The notes under the pieces are model-generated. The model had not been told where the DNA came from, did not search any database, and worked only from the letters and a program-made list of their open reading frames with translations. Shown one piece after another: positions 5,192 to 5,602 of a stretch of 5,602 bases of DNA. This stretch comes from Eubacteriales bacterium (GTDB taxonomy: Bacteria; Bacillota; Clostridia; Christensenellales; CAG-138). The position numbers were made by a program, and so were the translations under genes. Position 1 is the stretch's first letter; every line of letters begins with the position of its first letter. The stretch covers positions 1 through 5,602 of the forward strand of contig JAUYTF010000140.1 of NCBI GenBank assembly GCA_030695285.1. Direction: 5' to 3'.

Positions 5192-5602
5192 TCATTCCCG
5201 CGTGCCGGATGAACGATAGTACCGCCCGCGCGCCGCCGTGCCTTTGCCATATTGAATAGCGCGCTGCGGGCAGCGGTTGATGCAGCCCATGCATTGTGTG
5301 CATTGCCTCTTGACCCATTGCGGCTTGCCGTCTTCCAGCGCTATGGCATGGATCGGGCAAATCCGCGCGCAAAGCCCGCAGGCGTTGCAGTTGTCATCCG
5401 CGAAAAACGGCTTTGTGAAGCGCGCAAACGCGTTGAACATCGGGCGCACCAACGCGGTTTTCACCATCGCTCCTGCGCCTTCATGCACATCGTATGCACA
5501 AGTATGCGCCAGAACTGCATCAGAAATCGATGCCAGTTTCACATGTGCTACATCTATCTTACGCTGCTCCAGTTCGGGGCTATCGACATCATAACCGATG
5601 AT
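5192..5602 (-). CDS. EFR1-type flavodoxin/ferredoxin protein, C-terminal part (5' end outside window)
   Basis: The frame is open to the window edge, so the 136 residues seen are the C-terminus of a longer protein; the internal GTG at 5542 is not taken as the start. Two 4Fe-4S binding motifs are complete: CNACGLCARICP (Cys 72, 75, 78, 82 of the visible part) and CTQCMGCINRCP (Cys 101, 104, 107, 111). The order PFFADDNC, the link DGKPQWVKRQC and the tail AIQYGKGTAARGRYY fit the C-terminal half of EFR1 family proteins, in which a flavodoxin-like domain precedes a two-cluster ferredoxin. These are probable cytoplasmic electron carriers of anaerobic Firmicutes. The flavodoxin half lies outside the window, so the fusion is inferred from the tail. 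It ends in TGA, with no clear link to the cyclic-di-GMP genes downstream. Confidence 0.85.
   Translation of the reverse strand: MIGYDVDSPELEQRKIDVAHVKLASISDAVLAHTCAYDVHEGAGAMVKTALVRPMFNAFARFTKPFFADDNCNACGLCARICPIHAIALEDGKPQWVKRQCTQCMGCINRCPQRAIQYGKGTAARGRYYRSSGTRE

Overview
The window is about half G+C. Every gene I can support lies on the minus strand, so the biological order runs from high to low coordinates. Strong AGGAG-type ribosome binding sites, a 4-nt stop/start overlap, an EFR1-type double-cluster ferredoxin and a DUF5317-like membrane protein all point to an anaerobic Firmicute of the class Clostridia. I cannot name a genus.

Layout from right to left. (1) 5602-5192: C-terminal part of a flavodoxin/ferredoxin fusion of the EFR1 type, cut by the window edge. 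(2) 4822-4184: a 212-aa conserved hypothetical protein with the best promoter in the window (perfect TATAAT). (3) 4096-3834: an unusual leader. It holds a 25-codon gene for a small hydrophobic peptide with a strong Shine-Dalgarno sequence. A perfect 15-bp inverted repeat flanks this gene, and an 11-bp inverted repeat overlaps its ribosome binding site. (4) 3833-2511: a polytopic membrane HD-GYP protein, a predicted cyclic-di-GMP phosphodiesterase. (5) 2514-1948: a DUF5317-like membrane protein overlapping it by ATGA. (6) 1947-1494: a gap with a sigma-A-like promoter, a hairpin followed by a U-run and a doubtful 26-codon ORF. (7) 1493-375: a polytopic membrane GGDEF protein with an intact active site and I-site, a predicted diguanylate cyclase. 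(8) 324-1: an FN3-like surface-protein fragment with no start codon.

Functionally, the centre is a local cyclic-di-GMP module. A membrane diguanylate cyclase and a membrane phosphodiesterase, each with its own multi-helix N-terminal region, sit within 3.5 kb in the same orientation. The most interesting part is the leader of the phosphodiesterase gene. The peptide gene looks like a short signal-peptide-like product whose last five residues (FFFVR) could be released by signal peptidase. The nested inverted repeats could be RNA structure, a small transposable unit or an invertible switch. A peptide or phase-variable input to cyclic-di-GMP breakdown is my inference; the sequence shows the ORF, its RBS and the repeats directly.
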